In this document: piece by piece, positions 1 to 8,138 of the stretch
Layout of the letters: each line of letters opens with the position of its first letter
Position numbering within the stretch: position 1 is the first letter of the stretch
From: Enterococcus sp. 9D6_DIV0238
GTDB lineage: Bacteria; Bacillota; Bacilli; Lactobacillales; Enterococcaceae
Assembly: GCF_002174455.2 (NCBI RefSeq)
Contig: NZ_CP147246.1
Span: forward strand, 124,001-188,000
Length of the DNA: 64,000 nt
Direction of reading: 5' to 3'
Position numbers and translations under genes: made by a program
The notes under the pieces: model-generated
The model's input: only the letters and a program-made list of their open reading frames with translations
Databases searched by the model: none
Told to the model about the DNA's origin: nothing

Positions 1-37
1 CAAATTGCACAGATCGATCATAAAATATGATAAATGA

Positions 38-76
38 GGGACTGGAACTTTTATGTGCCACTCCCTTTTAATTTTG
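38..76 (+). terminator. weak terminator-like hairpin of an upstream gene
   Basis: An imperfect stem (GGGACTGGAAC against GTGCCACTCCC, two mismatches) is followed by CCCTTTTAATTTT. It probably ends a transcript that enters from outside the window. Confidence 0.35.
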
Positions 77-144
77 AATACACGATGGAAACAAAAGGAA
101 AGCTGTTGAAAATCGAGTAAACTATTTGAAGCAAAATAATGTAC

Positions 145-177
145 TTCCCTAAAAATATTGTGTACAATATAATTGTA
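145..177 (+). promoter_or_regulatory. ohr promoter with OhrR-like operator
   Basis: The perfect dyad TACAATATAATTGTA (163-177) closely resembles the TACAATT-AATTGTA half-sites described for Bacillus OhrR. It contains a TATAAT -10 box (168-173); the -35 (TTCCCT, 145-150, 17-bp spacer) is poor. A repressor bound here would cover the -10, as expected for peroxide-relieved repression of ohr. No ohrR gene lies in the window. The operator assignment is by motif resemblance only. Confidence 0.65.
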
Positions 178-218
178 TGAAAGGTAAATAAAACATCTAT
201 GATTTGGAGGAAGAGAAT

Positions 219-623
219 ATGAAAAAAATTTATTCAACAACAATTATCAATACGGGTGGAAGAGAAGGTGAAGTATACTCGCCTGATAAATCATTCAGCT
301 ACGAAGTAACATCACCCGGTCCGCATAAAGAAAATAAGACCAATCCTGAGCAACTATTTGCTGCAGCCTATAGCTCTTGTTTCAACAGTGCTTTAGAACT
401 TGTGATGGGACAAAAGAACATCCACTCTAAGAGTACAGTAAAAGCAACTGTTTCTTTGTTTAGTGATGAAGAGACTGGCTTCCAAGTTGGTGTTGTCTTA
501 TCTGTCAAAATCGATGATGTAGATCATGCGACAGCCGTTGAATTAGTCAATACAGCACATCAAGTATGCCCATATTCAAAAGCAACAAAAGGGAACATTT
601 CTGTAGAGTTAGAAGTAGAATAA
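219..623 (+). CDS. ohr: organic hydroperoxide resistance protein (Ohr/OsmC family)
   Basis: Cytoplasmic thiol peroxidase that reduces organic and fatty-acid hydroperoxides to alcohols, normally recycled by lipoylated proteins. The ATG at 219 is chosen because GGAGG lies eight bases upstream; an in-frame TTG at 204 overlaps that ribosome binding site. The 134 residues fit the family (about 140). The two catalytic cysteines are visible: C54 in AYSSCFNSAL and C117 in HQVCPYSKAT, with an N-terminal GGREG motif supplying the conserved Arg. It is monocistronic, between an OhrR-like operator and a strong terminator. Ohr rather than OsmC is favoured by the operator and the VCPYSKAT motif. Confidence 0.93.
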   Translation: MKKIYSTTIINTGGREGEVYSPDKSFSYEVTSPGPHKENKTNPEQLFAAAYSSCFNSALELVMGQKNIHSKSTVKATVSLFSDEETGFQVGVVLSVKIDDVDHATAVELVNTAHQVCPYSKATKGNISVELEVE

Positions 624-638
624 TTAGTTCACACAAAT

Positions 639-694
639 AAAAGAGAGCTTGAAACAAAACTAGTTTTTAGTTTTGTTTCAAGCTCTCTTTTTCT
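639..694 (+). terminator. ohr terminator
   Basis: A perfect stem of more than 20 bp (AAAGAGAGCTTGAAACAAAA and its complement) with a very short loop near 665 and a T-rich 3' side. It is symmetric enough to act on both strands. Confidence 0.9.
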
Positions 695-699
695 ATAAG

Positions 700-870
700 T
701 TCAATAGAAGTAATGTAGCCGCCGCAGCGCCATCATCTTTACTATCATATGAGCCGATCATCTCACTTGATAAGAATCCCGTCTTTTTATTAATGCCGCC
801 GCGTCATAAAACTCCACTCTTTCACTTGAAAGGATTCCTGTTTTCTTGTAAATCGATGTCACAATAATAA
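700..870 (-). pseudogene. decayed 3' gene fragment with an imperfect tandem repeat
   Basis: Read on the minus strand, two neighbouring segments (about 789-850 and 716-788) encode near-copies of one motif: YKKTGILSSERVEFYDAAA and then, in a shifted frame, KKTGFLSSEMIGSYDSKDD followed by GAAAATLLLLNL and a stop. The first copy runs into a stop (VR*) just as the second begins in another frame. There is no good start or ribosome binding site. This looks like the tail of a repeat-containing protein broken by a frameshift. I do not recognise the family. A plus-strand frame of 64 codons across it has no ribosome binding site and is ignored. Confidence 0.4.
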
Positions 871-892
871 CTCCTTTTTTTAGCGTGAAGCA

Positions 893-1567
893 TTATTTTG
901 TTTTTCTAAACGCATATGCTTTAAAATAATCAGGATCATTACGTTTGATAAAACTATAAAAAGTTAAAAGCAATGCACCAATTGTATTGGTCAATAAGTC
1001 ACCCATTGTATCCATCAATGCAGCACGACCGATGTATGGTTGCCCAGCTTCAGTCATATACCGCTGCAAATTCATATTCCCGATAGAATCACATAAAAAC
1101 TCCCAAAATTCCCAAAAAACACCACACAAACCAGCAAAAGCAAAGCCCATTACAATAAAAAGCCAAGGACTGATCTTGGAAAAATCAGCTTCTCTCAAGC
1201 AATAGCCGATAATCGCATAACCAACAGCTACCAATAAGATAGGGCTGACTGCATGTAGAATTTTATCCCAGAATGGCACGATGATGATCAATCGTAACCC
1301 TGTACCAAGGAACACAGCGATCCAAAGAAAAAACCAATAGTAAAGCCGAACCATTTTTGGGAAAATCAACCCAGTGAATCGTGTAAAAATAAAAGGAACA
1401 AAAATCACTGCGATCCCTGCAATCATTTCAACAGTCAATAGTAGGTATTGTTCTTTAGGCTGAACGACAAAACTTTTGACGATATTTACCAGTAAAGTAA
1501 TGAAGCCAAATGCGAGTAAAAAATAGAACAACCGCTTTTCTTGTTGATCTTCAAATTCTATTTTCAT
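893..1567 (-). CDS. polytopic membrane protein, DUF2238/YjdF-like
   Basis: A 224-residue integral membrane protein with about six hydrophobic segments. The second half holds the family-like signature WDKILHAVSP, then GVFWEFWEFLCDSIGNMNLQ, then GRAALMDTMGDLLTNTIGALL. These acidic and aromatic residues within membrane helices are typical of DUF2238 (YjdF) proteins, whose function is unknown. The start has a good site (AGGTTTTTTTATG with GGGAGG just upstream on the minus strand). It is followed on the same strand by the decayed fragment. Function not assigned; the family call rests on the WEFxEF and DTMxDL motifs. Confidence 0.65.
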   Translation of the reverse strand: MKIEFEDQQEKRLFYFLLAFGFITLLVNIVKSFVVQPKEQYLLLTVEMIAGIAVIFVPFIFTRFTGLIFPKMVRLYYWFFLWIAVFLGTGLRLIIIVPFWDKILHAVSPILLVAVGYAIIGYCLREADFSKISPWLFIVMGFAFAGLCGVFWEFWEFLCDSIGNMNLQRYMTEAGQPYIGRAALMDTMGDLLTNTIGALLLTFYSFIKRNDPDYFKAYAFRKTK

Positions 1568-1594
1568 AAAAAAACCTCCCGATTTATATGTGCT

Positions 1595-2074
1595 CTATTT
1601 TTTCAGATGTTCTTCGATCAAGGATAGAAACGTCTGCTCATCAGTTGCCACTGTTCCATTCAATTTTAATAAACCTACTGTGTAGAGATTCAAGTAGTGA
1701 AATTGATTTTCAGCGGTGTCACTTAAAGCATCTAATTTTTTTTGATTATCTGCCCCTTGCTGCCGTGTATCTGTATATAATCCAACCATTGGAATATTTT
1801 TGGCATAGGCTACACCAATTTCAGAAGCGACACCAGGATCGATGACAGCGCCATCTAGAACTGCAACCAACAAATCACTTTCAAGGACTCGTTCGGTATC
1901 AGCGAGAGCAATCATTTTGCTGTCAGCGTAAGCAGTTTTATCATTGATTGCACCGTTCTCCTGAGGCAGATAGACCTCTATTTTATCATCTAGAGCACGG
2001 ATGTTCTTGACCAAATAGTCATTATAAAGTAAGTCTGCTTTAGCAAACATGGGACCAGCAAAGTAAATTTTCAT
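1595..2074 (-). CDS. nucleoside 2-deoxyribosyltransferase
   Basis: Transfers the 2-deoxyribosyl group between bases in nucleoside salvage. At 159 residues it has the normal length. It shows the family opening KIYFAGPMF, the D-x-G loop VLDGAVIDPG, and the active-site Glu at about E85 in GVASEIGVAYA, followed by PMVGLYTDTRQ. It is read in the same direction as the downstream membrane-protein gene, 27 bp away, and lies upstream of it in what may be one transcript. Cytoplasmic. Confidence in the family is high; base specificity cannot be read from sequence. Confidence 0.9.
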   Translation of the reverse strand: MKIYFAGPMFAKADLLYNDYLVKNIRALDDKIEVYLPQENGAINDKTAYADSKMIALADTERVLESDLLVAVLDGAVIDPGVASEIGVAYAKNIPMVGLYTDTRQQGADNQKKLDALSDTAENQFHYLNLYTVGLLKLNGTVATDEQTFLSLIEEHLKK

Positions 2075-2124
2075 CTTATAAGTTCCTCCAATAATTGTTT
2101 ATAGCTACTCGTTAAAAAAGTGAC

Positions 2125-3345
2125 TCAAAAATAATCGCTAAAATAAGCTTCCTGATCAGGAATGATCCGTTCTAATGAATGCAATGTTTCTTTATCAGTG
2201 ATCAGACGCTCGATTCTGTGAAGATAGGTTGGTCTGCGATAATTCATCAAAAGACAAGTCAATGTTTGAATATCGATCGTTACAGGCTGTCCTAAGGGTT
2301 CATCGGAAATAGTGACTTGATCTTCTTCATCCCACATCAAACTGAAAATGCCATTGTTCCATTCAGCCACCGGATCACTGACTACGAAGTGAAACGGCTT
2401 TGCAGTACTTGAATAAGGATAAGCTTGAAGCATTTCTTTGACATCAACGATTCGCGCCATGTAGTAAGGTTCGATCGTCTCTTTGATTTGACTATCCTCA
2501 AGTAAAAAAGCGAGGGGCTCATTTTTATAAATATCGCCAGTAGCCCAATAGATCATTGAAAAATGAGCGGAGATAAAGTTCCATAAGCCATTTCTGGCTT
2601 CCTGATTGATATAAAACATTTCTTTGATGTGAAATACTTCTTCAGCGACCCAATAAAACAAGACACCTAAAGGCTCCTGATTTGCGCCATAATACACGGC
2701 GGCTGTTCGTTCCTCTTCATTTTCAAAGCGCCAGTATTCTTCCCAGTTGAATTCACTGCGAATCAATGCTCCGTGATTTTGACGGGCAAACTTTGCATAA
2801 ACCGAAAAAACATCCTCATGATCTACATTGACCCGCTCTACCATTCCAGGAACAGCCACTTGTTTGGGCAGCTGTGTGTCACGTATTTTAAATGACAGCT
2901 TGTCAGACATGATTTCCCAGCCTTTTCTACGATAGTAAGGAATATTATATGGATAAAGATAGGAGATCCATTGTTTATCCTGCCGCATGTTTTTAAGGGC
3001 TAGATGGATCAGATCCTGCATCAATCCATGATTAGCGTACTCAGGATAGGTACCGACACCAGTGACTCCGCCCATTTTGAACAAGGTACCATGGATGTTG
3101 ACTTCACAGGGATAAATAGCGATTTGAGAAATCAACTTATCTTCGTGAAACCAGCCAAAAACTTTTGATTGTTCCAAAATTGGCTGTTTGGATTTAATCA
3201 ATTCTTTTTTACTTTCATAACCGCTTTCTTCTAAATCTGCTTCCGTAAATTGGAAAACATAGCTCAATAGCTCATTGAACTGATCAACATATTTTTCATC
3301 AACAACTTTTAACTCTAAATTTTCTCTGAACTCTTTTTGGTCCAT
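2125..3345 (-). CDS. Eis-like GNAT N-acetyltransferase
   Basis: A 406-residue protein of the Eis type: an N-terminal GNAT domain with the acetyl-CoA loop at GGVTGVGTYPEYANHGLMQDLI (about residues 92-113), a second GNAT-like domain in the middle, and an SCP2-like C-terminal region (from about residue 300). It ends in a short aromatic tail (AYFSDYF), a C-terminal carboxylate being used catalytically in characterised Eis proteins. Actinobacterial Eis acetylates amines on aminoglycosides, polyamines and peptides; the substrate of the enterococcal homologues is not established. Good ribosome binding site (GGAGATGG) before the ATG. It stands alone, divergent from the phosphatase gene. Confidence 0.85.
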   Translation of the reverse strand: MDQKEFRENLELKVVDEKYVDQFNELLSYVFQFTEADLEESGYESKKELIKSKQPILEQSKVFGWFHEDKLISQIAIYPCEVNIHGTLFKMGGVTGVGTYPEYANHGLMQDLIHLALKNMRQDKQWISYLYPYNIPYYRRKGWEIMSDKLSFKIRDTQLPKQVAVPGMVERVNVDHEDVFSVYAKFARQNHGALIRSEFNWEEYWRFENEEERTAAVYYGANQEPLGVLFYWVAEEVFHIKEMFYINQEARNGLWNFISAHFSMIYWATGDIYKNEPLAFLLEDSQIKETIEPYYMARIVDVKEMLQAYPYSSTAKPFHFVVSDPVAEWNNGIFSLMWDEEDQVTISDEPLGQPVTIDIQTLTCLLMNYRRPTYLHRIERLITDKETLHSLERIIPDQEAYFSDYF

Positions 3346-3485
3346 TTTTCCATCTCCAATTAATTTTCTATCCTCAGTATATCAAAAAAAATGGAATATA
3401 CAGAGTATTTGCTTATTAAAAAAGAATTAAGAGGCAATCGATTGGCTTAAAAGTATGTTACTCTTTGATGAGAGGAGATGATGTA

Positions 3486-4103
3486 ATGAAAAAGAAGCTT
3501 TATTTATTACGGCATGGTGAAACGGAATTCAATAAAAAAGGGATCTATCAGGGGATTTTAGATTCTCCATTGACGGAAGCGGGCGTACAGCAAGTTCAGG
3601 CCAATGCTTTTTTACTTAAACGAAAGTTGGCAGATGTTCAAGACCAACAGATTCTTTTTCTATCAAGTCCGTTGGGAAGAGCTATTCAAAGTTCAAAGCT
3701 AATACAGCAAATATTAGATCGCAAAGAATTGACTATAATGACTGACGAGCGTTTGAAGGAAGTTGATATCGGTGAGTGGAATGGGAAAAATAGAGAACAG
3801 ATTCAAGCACAACAGCCAGAGCTTGAGTCAAATACTTTTAATTGGTACTTTAAAGGACCAAATGGCGAAACTCTCTCTGATGTAGAAAGTCGTTGTAATG
3901 AATGGTTAGCTGATTTGGAAAATGCTGAGGAAGAACATGTGATCATCATGGCTCATGGACTTCTTGGGAGAGTACTGCGAGGCTGTTTCTCAAAGCTGAA
4001 AGAAGAAGAGTTGTTAAGTTTAGAAGTGCAGCAAAGAGGCTTTTTTTTATTGGAAAACCAACAGTCCATCTACGTGACAGACCATTTTGACGAATACGAG
4101 TAG
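3486..4103 (+). CDS. histidine phosphatase family protein (phosphoglycerate mutase-like)
   Basis: A 205-residue cytoplasmic phosphatase of the histidine phosphatase superfamily. The phosphorylated His is in LYLLRHGETEFN near the N-terminus; the second catalytic His is in VIIMAHGLLGRVLRG, with the conserved ERLKEVDIGEWNGK segment between them. I start it at ATG 3486, eight bases after GAGGAGA; the in-frame TTG at 3465 lacks a ribosome binding site. Members act on small phosphorylated metabolites; the substrate here is unknown. It is upstream of lepA on the same strand, separated by a promoter. Confidence 0.88.
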   Translation: MKKKLYLLRHGETEFNKKGIYQGILDSPLTEAGVQQVQANAFLLKRKLADVQDQQILFLSSPLGRAIQSSKLIQQILDRKELTIMTDERLKEVDIGEWNGKNREQIQAQQPELESNTFNWYFKGPNGETLSDVESRCNEWLADLENAEEEHVIIMAHGLLGRVLRGCFSKLKEEELLSLEVQQRGFFLLENQQSIYVTDHFDEYE

Positions 4104-4143
4104 ATTGATTCTAGTATAAGTCGTTTGATTCATGGGAAAGTTC

Positions 4144-4172
4144 TTTAATTCTAGGTGAAACCTTGTTATAAT
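4144..4172 (+). promoter_or_regulatory. lepA promoter
   Basis: TTTAAT (4144-4149), a 17-bp spacer and a perfect TATAAT (4167-4172) precede a leader of about 95 nt before the lepA start. Confidence 0.6.
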
Positions 4173-4273
4173 GGTAAGTGCTGATTGAAAATGATCGGAG
4201 CTAAGAGTCATTGCTGAAGGTATTGAAAAAGCAAAACTGATTTAGCTGTTTATTAAAGAAATGAGGACAATAA

Positions 4274-6109
4274 ATGAATATAAATGAAATGAAACAAAGA
4301 CAAGAAAAAATTCGTAATTTTTCCATTATTGCCCATATTGACCACGGGAAGTCGACACTTGCCGACCGTATTTTAGAAAAAACAAATACGGTTACATCAA
4401 GAGAGATGCAGGATCAATTGTTGGATTCTATGGATCTTGAAAGAGAACGGGGAATCACGATCAAGCTGAATGCAGTCGAGCTTACATATACTGCAAAAGA
4501 CGGCGAAACTTATATTTTTCACTTGATCGACACCCCAGGACATGTGGATTTTACGTACGAAGTATCTCGTAGTCTTGCTGCCTGTGAAGGTGCGGTTTTA
4601 GTTGTTGATGCAGCCCAAGGGATCGAAGCTCAAACATTAGCTAATGTTTATTTAGCGTTGGATAACGACTTAGAAATTTTACCGGTGATCAATAAAATCG
4701 ATTTACCAGCGGCAGATCCCGAACGTGTTCGGACTGAGATCGAAGATGTGATCGGAATCGATGCTAGTGAAGCAGTTTTGGCTAGTGCTAAAGCAGGGAT
4801 CGGTATTGAAGATATTTTAGAGCAGGTCGTAGAGTATGTGCCAGCACCAGCTGGCGATTTAGATGCACCGTTGAAGGCATTGATTTTCGACTCTGTTTAT
4901 GATAGTTACCGTGGTGTCGTATTGAATGTTAGGGTCATGGATGGTGTAGTTAAACCAGGTGATAAGATTCAGATGATGAACAATGGTAAAACATTTGATG
5001 TAACCGAAGTCGGCGTCTTCTCACCAAAAGCGGTTGCTCGTGACTATTTGATGGTCGGTGATGTCGGTTATATCACGGCCAGCATCAAAACAGTACAAGA
5101 TACTCAAGTTGGGGATACAGTCACATTAGCAGAGAATCCAGCACAAGAAGCTTTGCCTGGATATCGTAAAATGAATCCAATGGTTTATTGTGGTCTATAT
5201 CCAATTGACAATTCTCGATACAATGATTTACGAGAAGCATTGGAAAAACTTCAATTGAACGATGCTGCATTACAATTCGAACCAGAAACATCTCAAGCCT
5301 TAGGGTTTGGTTTCCGTTGCGGATTTTTAGGATTGCTGCATATGGATGTTATTCAAGAGCGTTTGGAACGTGAATTTAATTTAGATCTTATCACGACAGC
5401 GCCTTCTGTTATTTATCATGTCAATAAAACGGATGGCTCACAAGTCGTTGTTGATAATCCAGCTGATTTTCCTGAACCAGTAACGATCGATTCTGTAGAA
5501 GAACCTTTTGTTAAAGCACAGATCATGGTACCGAATGAGTATGTTGGTGCGGTAATGGAATTGTCTCAACGTAAACGGGGAGAATTCGTAACCATGGATT
5601 ACTTAGATGATTATCGTGTAAATGTAGTGTATGAATTACCTCTATCGGAAATTGTTTTTGATTTCTTTGATAAGCTAAAATCAAGTACAAAAGGCTATGC
5701 TTCACTAGATTATGAAATGTCTGGTTATAGAACGAGCCGTCTTGTGAAAATGGATATCTTATTAAACAGCGAAAAAGTCGATGCTTTAAGCTTTATCGTG
5801 CATAGAGACTTTGCTTACGAACGGGGCAAAGCTATCGTAGAAAAATTAAGAAAACTGATTCCAAGACAACAATTTGAAGTGCCGATCCAAGCAGCGATCG
5901 GGCAAAAAATCGTGGCTAGATCAGATATCAAAGCATTGCGTAAAAATGTCTTAGCGAAATGTTATGGTGGAGATGTTTCTCGTAAACGTAAATTATTAGA
6001 GAAACAAAAAGAAGGGAAGAAACGAATGAAACAAATTGGTTCGGTGGAAGTACCTCAGGAAGCCTTCATGGCGGTTCTGAAAATGGACGAGGACGAACCG
6101 AAGAAATAG
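4274..6109 (+). CDS. lepA: elongation factor 4 (LepA)
   Basis: Ribosome-associated translational GTPase that back-translocates or remodels stalled ribosomes. The 611 residues match the family. Domains in order: G domain with P-loop AHIDHGKST (about 20-28), RGITIK switch I, DTPGH and NKIDLP; domain II; the EF-G-like III and V domains; and the LepA-specific C-terminal domain ending [16 protein letters not shown]. The start has GAGG six bases upstream. Its last bases matter for the region: a degenerate second copy of the sequence spanning the stop codon occurs 10.7 kb downstream at 16770-16800, so the gene end may once have been an integration or recombination site. Confidence 0.97.
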   Translation: MNINEMKQRQEKIRNFSIIAHIDHGKSTLADRILEKTNTVTSREMQDQLLDSMDLERERGITIKLNAVELTYTAKDGETYIFHLIDTPGHVDFTYEVSRSLAACEGAVLVVDAAQGIEAQTLANVYLALDNDLEILPVINKIDLPAADPERVRTEIEDVIGIDASEAVLASAKAGIGIEDILEQVVEYVPAPAGDLDAPLKALIFDSVYDSYRGVVLNVRVMDGVVKPGDKIQMMNNGKTFDVTEVGVFSPKAVARDYLMVGDVGYITASIKTVQDTQVGDTVTLAENPAQEALPGYRKMNPMVYCGLYPIDNSRYNDLREALEKLQLNDAALQFEPETSQALGFGFRCGFLGLLHMDVIQERLEREFNLDLITTAPSVIYHVNKTDGSQVVVDNPADFPEPVTIDSVEEPFVKAQIMVPNEYVGAVMELSQRKRGEFVTMDYLDDYRVNVVYELPLSEIVFDFFDKLKSSTKGYASLDYEMSGYRTSRLVKMDILLNSEKVDALSFIVHRDFAYERGKAIVEKLRKLIPRQQFEVPIQAAIGQKIVARSDIKALRKNVLAKCYGGDVSRKRKLLEKQKEGKKRMKQIGSVEVPQEAFMAVLKMDEDEPKK

Positions 6110-6220
6110 GATTTTAAATAGGAAGCTTAGTGTTATCAGCCGTCTTTGGTTGCTAAAAAACATCCAAACTTCTTTAATAAACATTTTTATTCATGCTTGT
6201 TTCACTATTGGTATAGTATA

Positions 6221-6250
6221 AAAGTATCTTCGAAAGAAGGTACTTTTTTT
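6221..6250 (+). terminator. terminator downstream of lepA
   Basis: AAAGTATCTTC, a GAAA loop, GAAGGTACTTT and a run of T. It lies 112 bp past lepA, in the only long gene-free stretch on this side (6110-6760), which otherwise holds the first leader RNA and AT-rich sequence with no gene I can support. Confidence 0.75.
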
Positions 6251-6412
6251 GTACAATCAAATTGAGTAAGAAATCGAGCTTATGAGAAGAAAATATCTTT
6301 AAAAAAAAAATGAATCAAGATAAGTTGCCAAATAAGAGAAGAAACGTTGTTTCTTTAAAAAGTTTCATTTTGATGGTTCAGATTTAGAAGCTCCAAAATA
6401 CGAAATTGAAAG

Positions 6413-6441
6413 TTGATTTAGTTTAACAATTTTGCTATACT
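6413..6441 (+). promoter_or_regulatory. promoter of leader RNA copy 1
   Basis: TTGATT (6413-6418), 17-bp spacer, TATACT (6436-6441). Transcription would begin near 6448 and run through the leader element towards the RsgA-like gene. Confidence 0.65.
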
Positions 6442-6447
6442 GACCTT

Positions 6448-6630
6448 GAAAATAATTAAGCCATCTAAAAATGAATGGAGTATGCTTGGTGAGTGTAACA
6501 GGTATCTAATCAATAAGCTGAATAGACAAATAAACGTAGGTTTATTTGTTTTGCTTGTAGAAGTGATATCTGTCGAATAAATAGGATTATTGTAATCTTA
6601 GACGATAGGGTGACTATCGTCTTTTTTTGT
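6448..6630 (+). ncRNA. leader RNA copy 1 (uORF plus attenuator-like terminator)
   Basis: An RNA element of about 180 nt with a diverged second copy at 10187-10366. Shared parts in order: GAAAATAAT, CCATCTAAAAA, a ribosome binding site (GGAG), a six-codon frame, ATCAATAAGCTGAA, a hairpin (GACAAATAAAC/GTTTATTTGTT) whose stem differs from copy 2 but still pairs, GTAGAAGT, and a GACGATAG/CTATCGTC hairpin. In copy 1 that hairpin is followed by seven T, making a clear intrinsic terminator (6600-6628). ACAGGTATC inside the small frame (6498-6506) can pair with GATATCTGT (6565-6573). It fits a translation-sensitive attenuator for the RsgA-like gene 130 nt downstream; that role is inferred. Confidence 0.6.
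6489..6509 (+). CDS. six-codon leader frame (MSVTGI)
   Basis: GTG start eight bases after GGAG (6477-6480), then AGT GTA ACA GGT ATC and TAA. The counterpart in copy 2 encodes MSITGI, with a synonymous Ser change, a Val/Ile change and TGA in place of TAA. That pattern suggests the peptide or its translation is under selection. A longer overlapping frame from ATG 6482 sits only one base from the ribosome binding site and is not conserved in length. Confidence 0.5.
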   Translation: MSVTGI

Positions 6631-6760
6631 ATTTTTTAGAAGGCTGATTATTTTGGACAGGTATCTCTTAAGAACAAATGGGAATATTTACAAATCGATG
6701 AAATCAAATAGATTTTCGTATCAATGAAAAGATTTCCCTTTCGAAAATAGGAGAAAAAGT

Positions 6761-8110
6761 ATGAATACAACAAAAATAGTAAATCAGATAGTTGAAATAA
6801 AAGCTCAAGTAGCTGCTGTTCACAAAGATATATTTGAAATAATAAGTGAGGAAGGTACAAGATTTGCCCATATTAAACGAGGACATTACTTCAATGAACA
6901 AGTAGATTATCCAGCAACTGGTGATTATGTAATGATAAATTGGCAAGGAGAAGATAAAAGTCAAATTCTTCGTACATTGCCTCGACGCTCTACTTTAACT
7001 CGAGCTGACCATGTTGAAAATAAAGAACAAATAATCGCTACGAATTTTGATTATATCTTTATTCTTCAAGCAGTAAATCAAGATTTCAATATTCGCCGTT
7101 TAGAACGTTATCTAACTCTTGCATGGCAGTCCGGTGGAGTACCAGTAGTGATTTTGACTAAAAGTGACCTCAATGAAAATCATGCTGATCTGATTTCAGC
7201 AGCACAGCAAGTCGCAATTGGAACAACCGTTCATATTGTTAGTGCACATACAAAAGTAGGACTGAAGGAGCTTGATCGTTATTTGAAACCAGATAAAACA
7301 ATTGTTTTAGTAGGTTCTTCAGGAGTTGGCAAATCAACATTGATCAATGGTTTAATGGATAAAAAGGTTATGAAGATCAAAGAAATTCGTGAAAAAGATG
7401 GAAGAGGTAGACATACAACGAGTCATCGTCAATTATTTGTTTTGAGTAATGGTGCCAAAATAATTGATACACCAGGTATGCGGGAAGTCGGCATATGGAA
7501 TGCGTCAGAAGGGCTGGGGCAAAGTTTTTCTGATGTAGAGCATTACTTTGGAAAATGTAAATTTAGAGATTGTCAGCATCAAAGTGAACAAAACTGTGCC
7601 ATTAAAATAGCGCTACAAGCCGGTGACCTATCTCTTGAAAGATGGGAAAGCTACTTGAAGTTACACGCAGAAGCAAAATATACCAGCAACAAAACTGCCT
7701 ATTTAAAAGAAAAAACGCAGACAGAAAAAGGCATTAGTAAATTAGTCAAAGAATTAAAAAGTATCTATCAAGTCAATGCTTGCTTAGAAAGTTTTATTTG
7801 TAAAGAATGTGGAAGACTAGTAAATCCAGAATACGCTGGAAGTAATCACCGAAATCATTGTCCTTATTGTTTAACAAGTATCCATGCAGATAATTTACCT
7901 GGCGATCGTGCTTCATTATGCAAGGGAAAAATGGATGCAATCAGTATTTGGTCAAAAAAAGATGGTGAGTGGGCAATAATTCATCGTTGTAGAAGCTGCG
8001 GAACCTTAAAGTCAAATCGAATCGCAGCAGATGATGATCAAAATCGTTTAGTTGATTTAGCAAATAAAGCGATACAACACCCGCCTTTTATAATAGAAAA
8101 TACAAAATAA
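6761..8110 (+). CDS. RsgA-like circularly permuted GTPase fused to an RNHCP zinc domain
   Basis: 449 residues. Residues 1-300 are a RsgA-type GTPase, which in the housekeeping form checks 30S subunit maturation: OB-like N-terminus, permuted G motifs (LTKSD 132-136, GSSGVGKS 185-192, DTPGM 236-240) and the zinc knuckle C266/C271/H273/C279. A standard RsgA ends near here. Residues 345-435 add a complete RNHCP domain: CKEC (347-350), SNHRNHCPYC (361-370), LPGDRASLC, and CRSC (410-413). RNHCP domains usually occur as short stand-alone proteins of unknown role. This is probably a second, accessory RsgA, since enterococci keep the housekeeping gene elsewhere (from general knowledge). It follows leader RNA copy 1. 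The ATG at 6761 has a weak GGAG 7-10 bases upstream. Confidence 0.9.
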   Translation: MNTTKIVNQIVEIKAQVAAVHKDIFEIISEEGTRFAHIKRGHYFNEQVDYPATGDYVMINWQGEDKSQILRTLPRRSTLTRADHVENKEQIIATNFDYIFILQAVNQDFNIRRLERYLTLAWQSGGVPVVILTKSDLNENHADLISAAQQVAIGTTVHIVSAHTKVGLKELDRYLKPDKTIVLVGSSGVGKSTLINGLMDKKVMKIKEIREKDGRGRHTTSHRQLFVLSNGAKIIDTPGMREVGIWNASEGLGQSFSDVEHYFGKCKFRDCQHQSEQNCAIKIALQAGDLSLERWESYLKLHAEAKYTSNKTAYLKEKTQTEKGISKLVKELKSIYQVNACLESFICKECGRLVNPEYAGSNHRNHCPYCLTSIHADNLPGDRASLCKGKMDAISIWSKKDGEWAIIHRCRSCGTLKSNRIAADDDQNRLVDLANKAIQHPPFIIENTK

Positions 8111-8138
8111 CTTTTAGTAATAAGAAGTAGGAGACGCT

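Noticed and set aside
673..867. 64-codon plus-strand frame after ohr
   Set aside because: No ribosome binding site, starts inside the terminator, and the minus strand gives a better explanation (decayed gene with tandem motif).
6482..6580. Longer 32-codon frame from ATG 6482 in leader copy 1
   Set aside because: The ATG is one base from the ribosome binding site, the equivalent frame in copy 2 stops after 16 codons, and substitutions between copies are not conservative in this frame.
6448..6630. Known riboswitch class (preQ1, THF, SMK box, yybP-ykoY, T-box) for the leader RNA
   Set aside because: None of the core consensus strings I know for these classes is present; the small reading frame and the terminator fit attenuation better.
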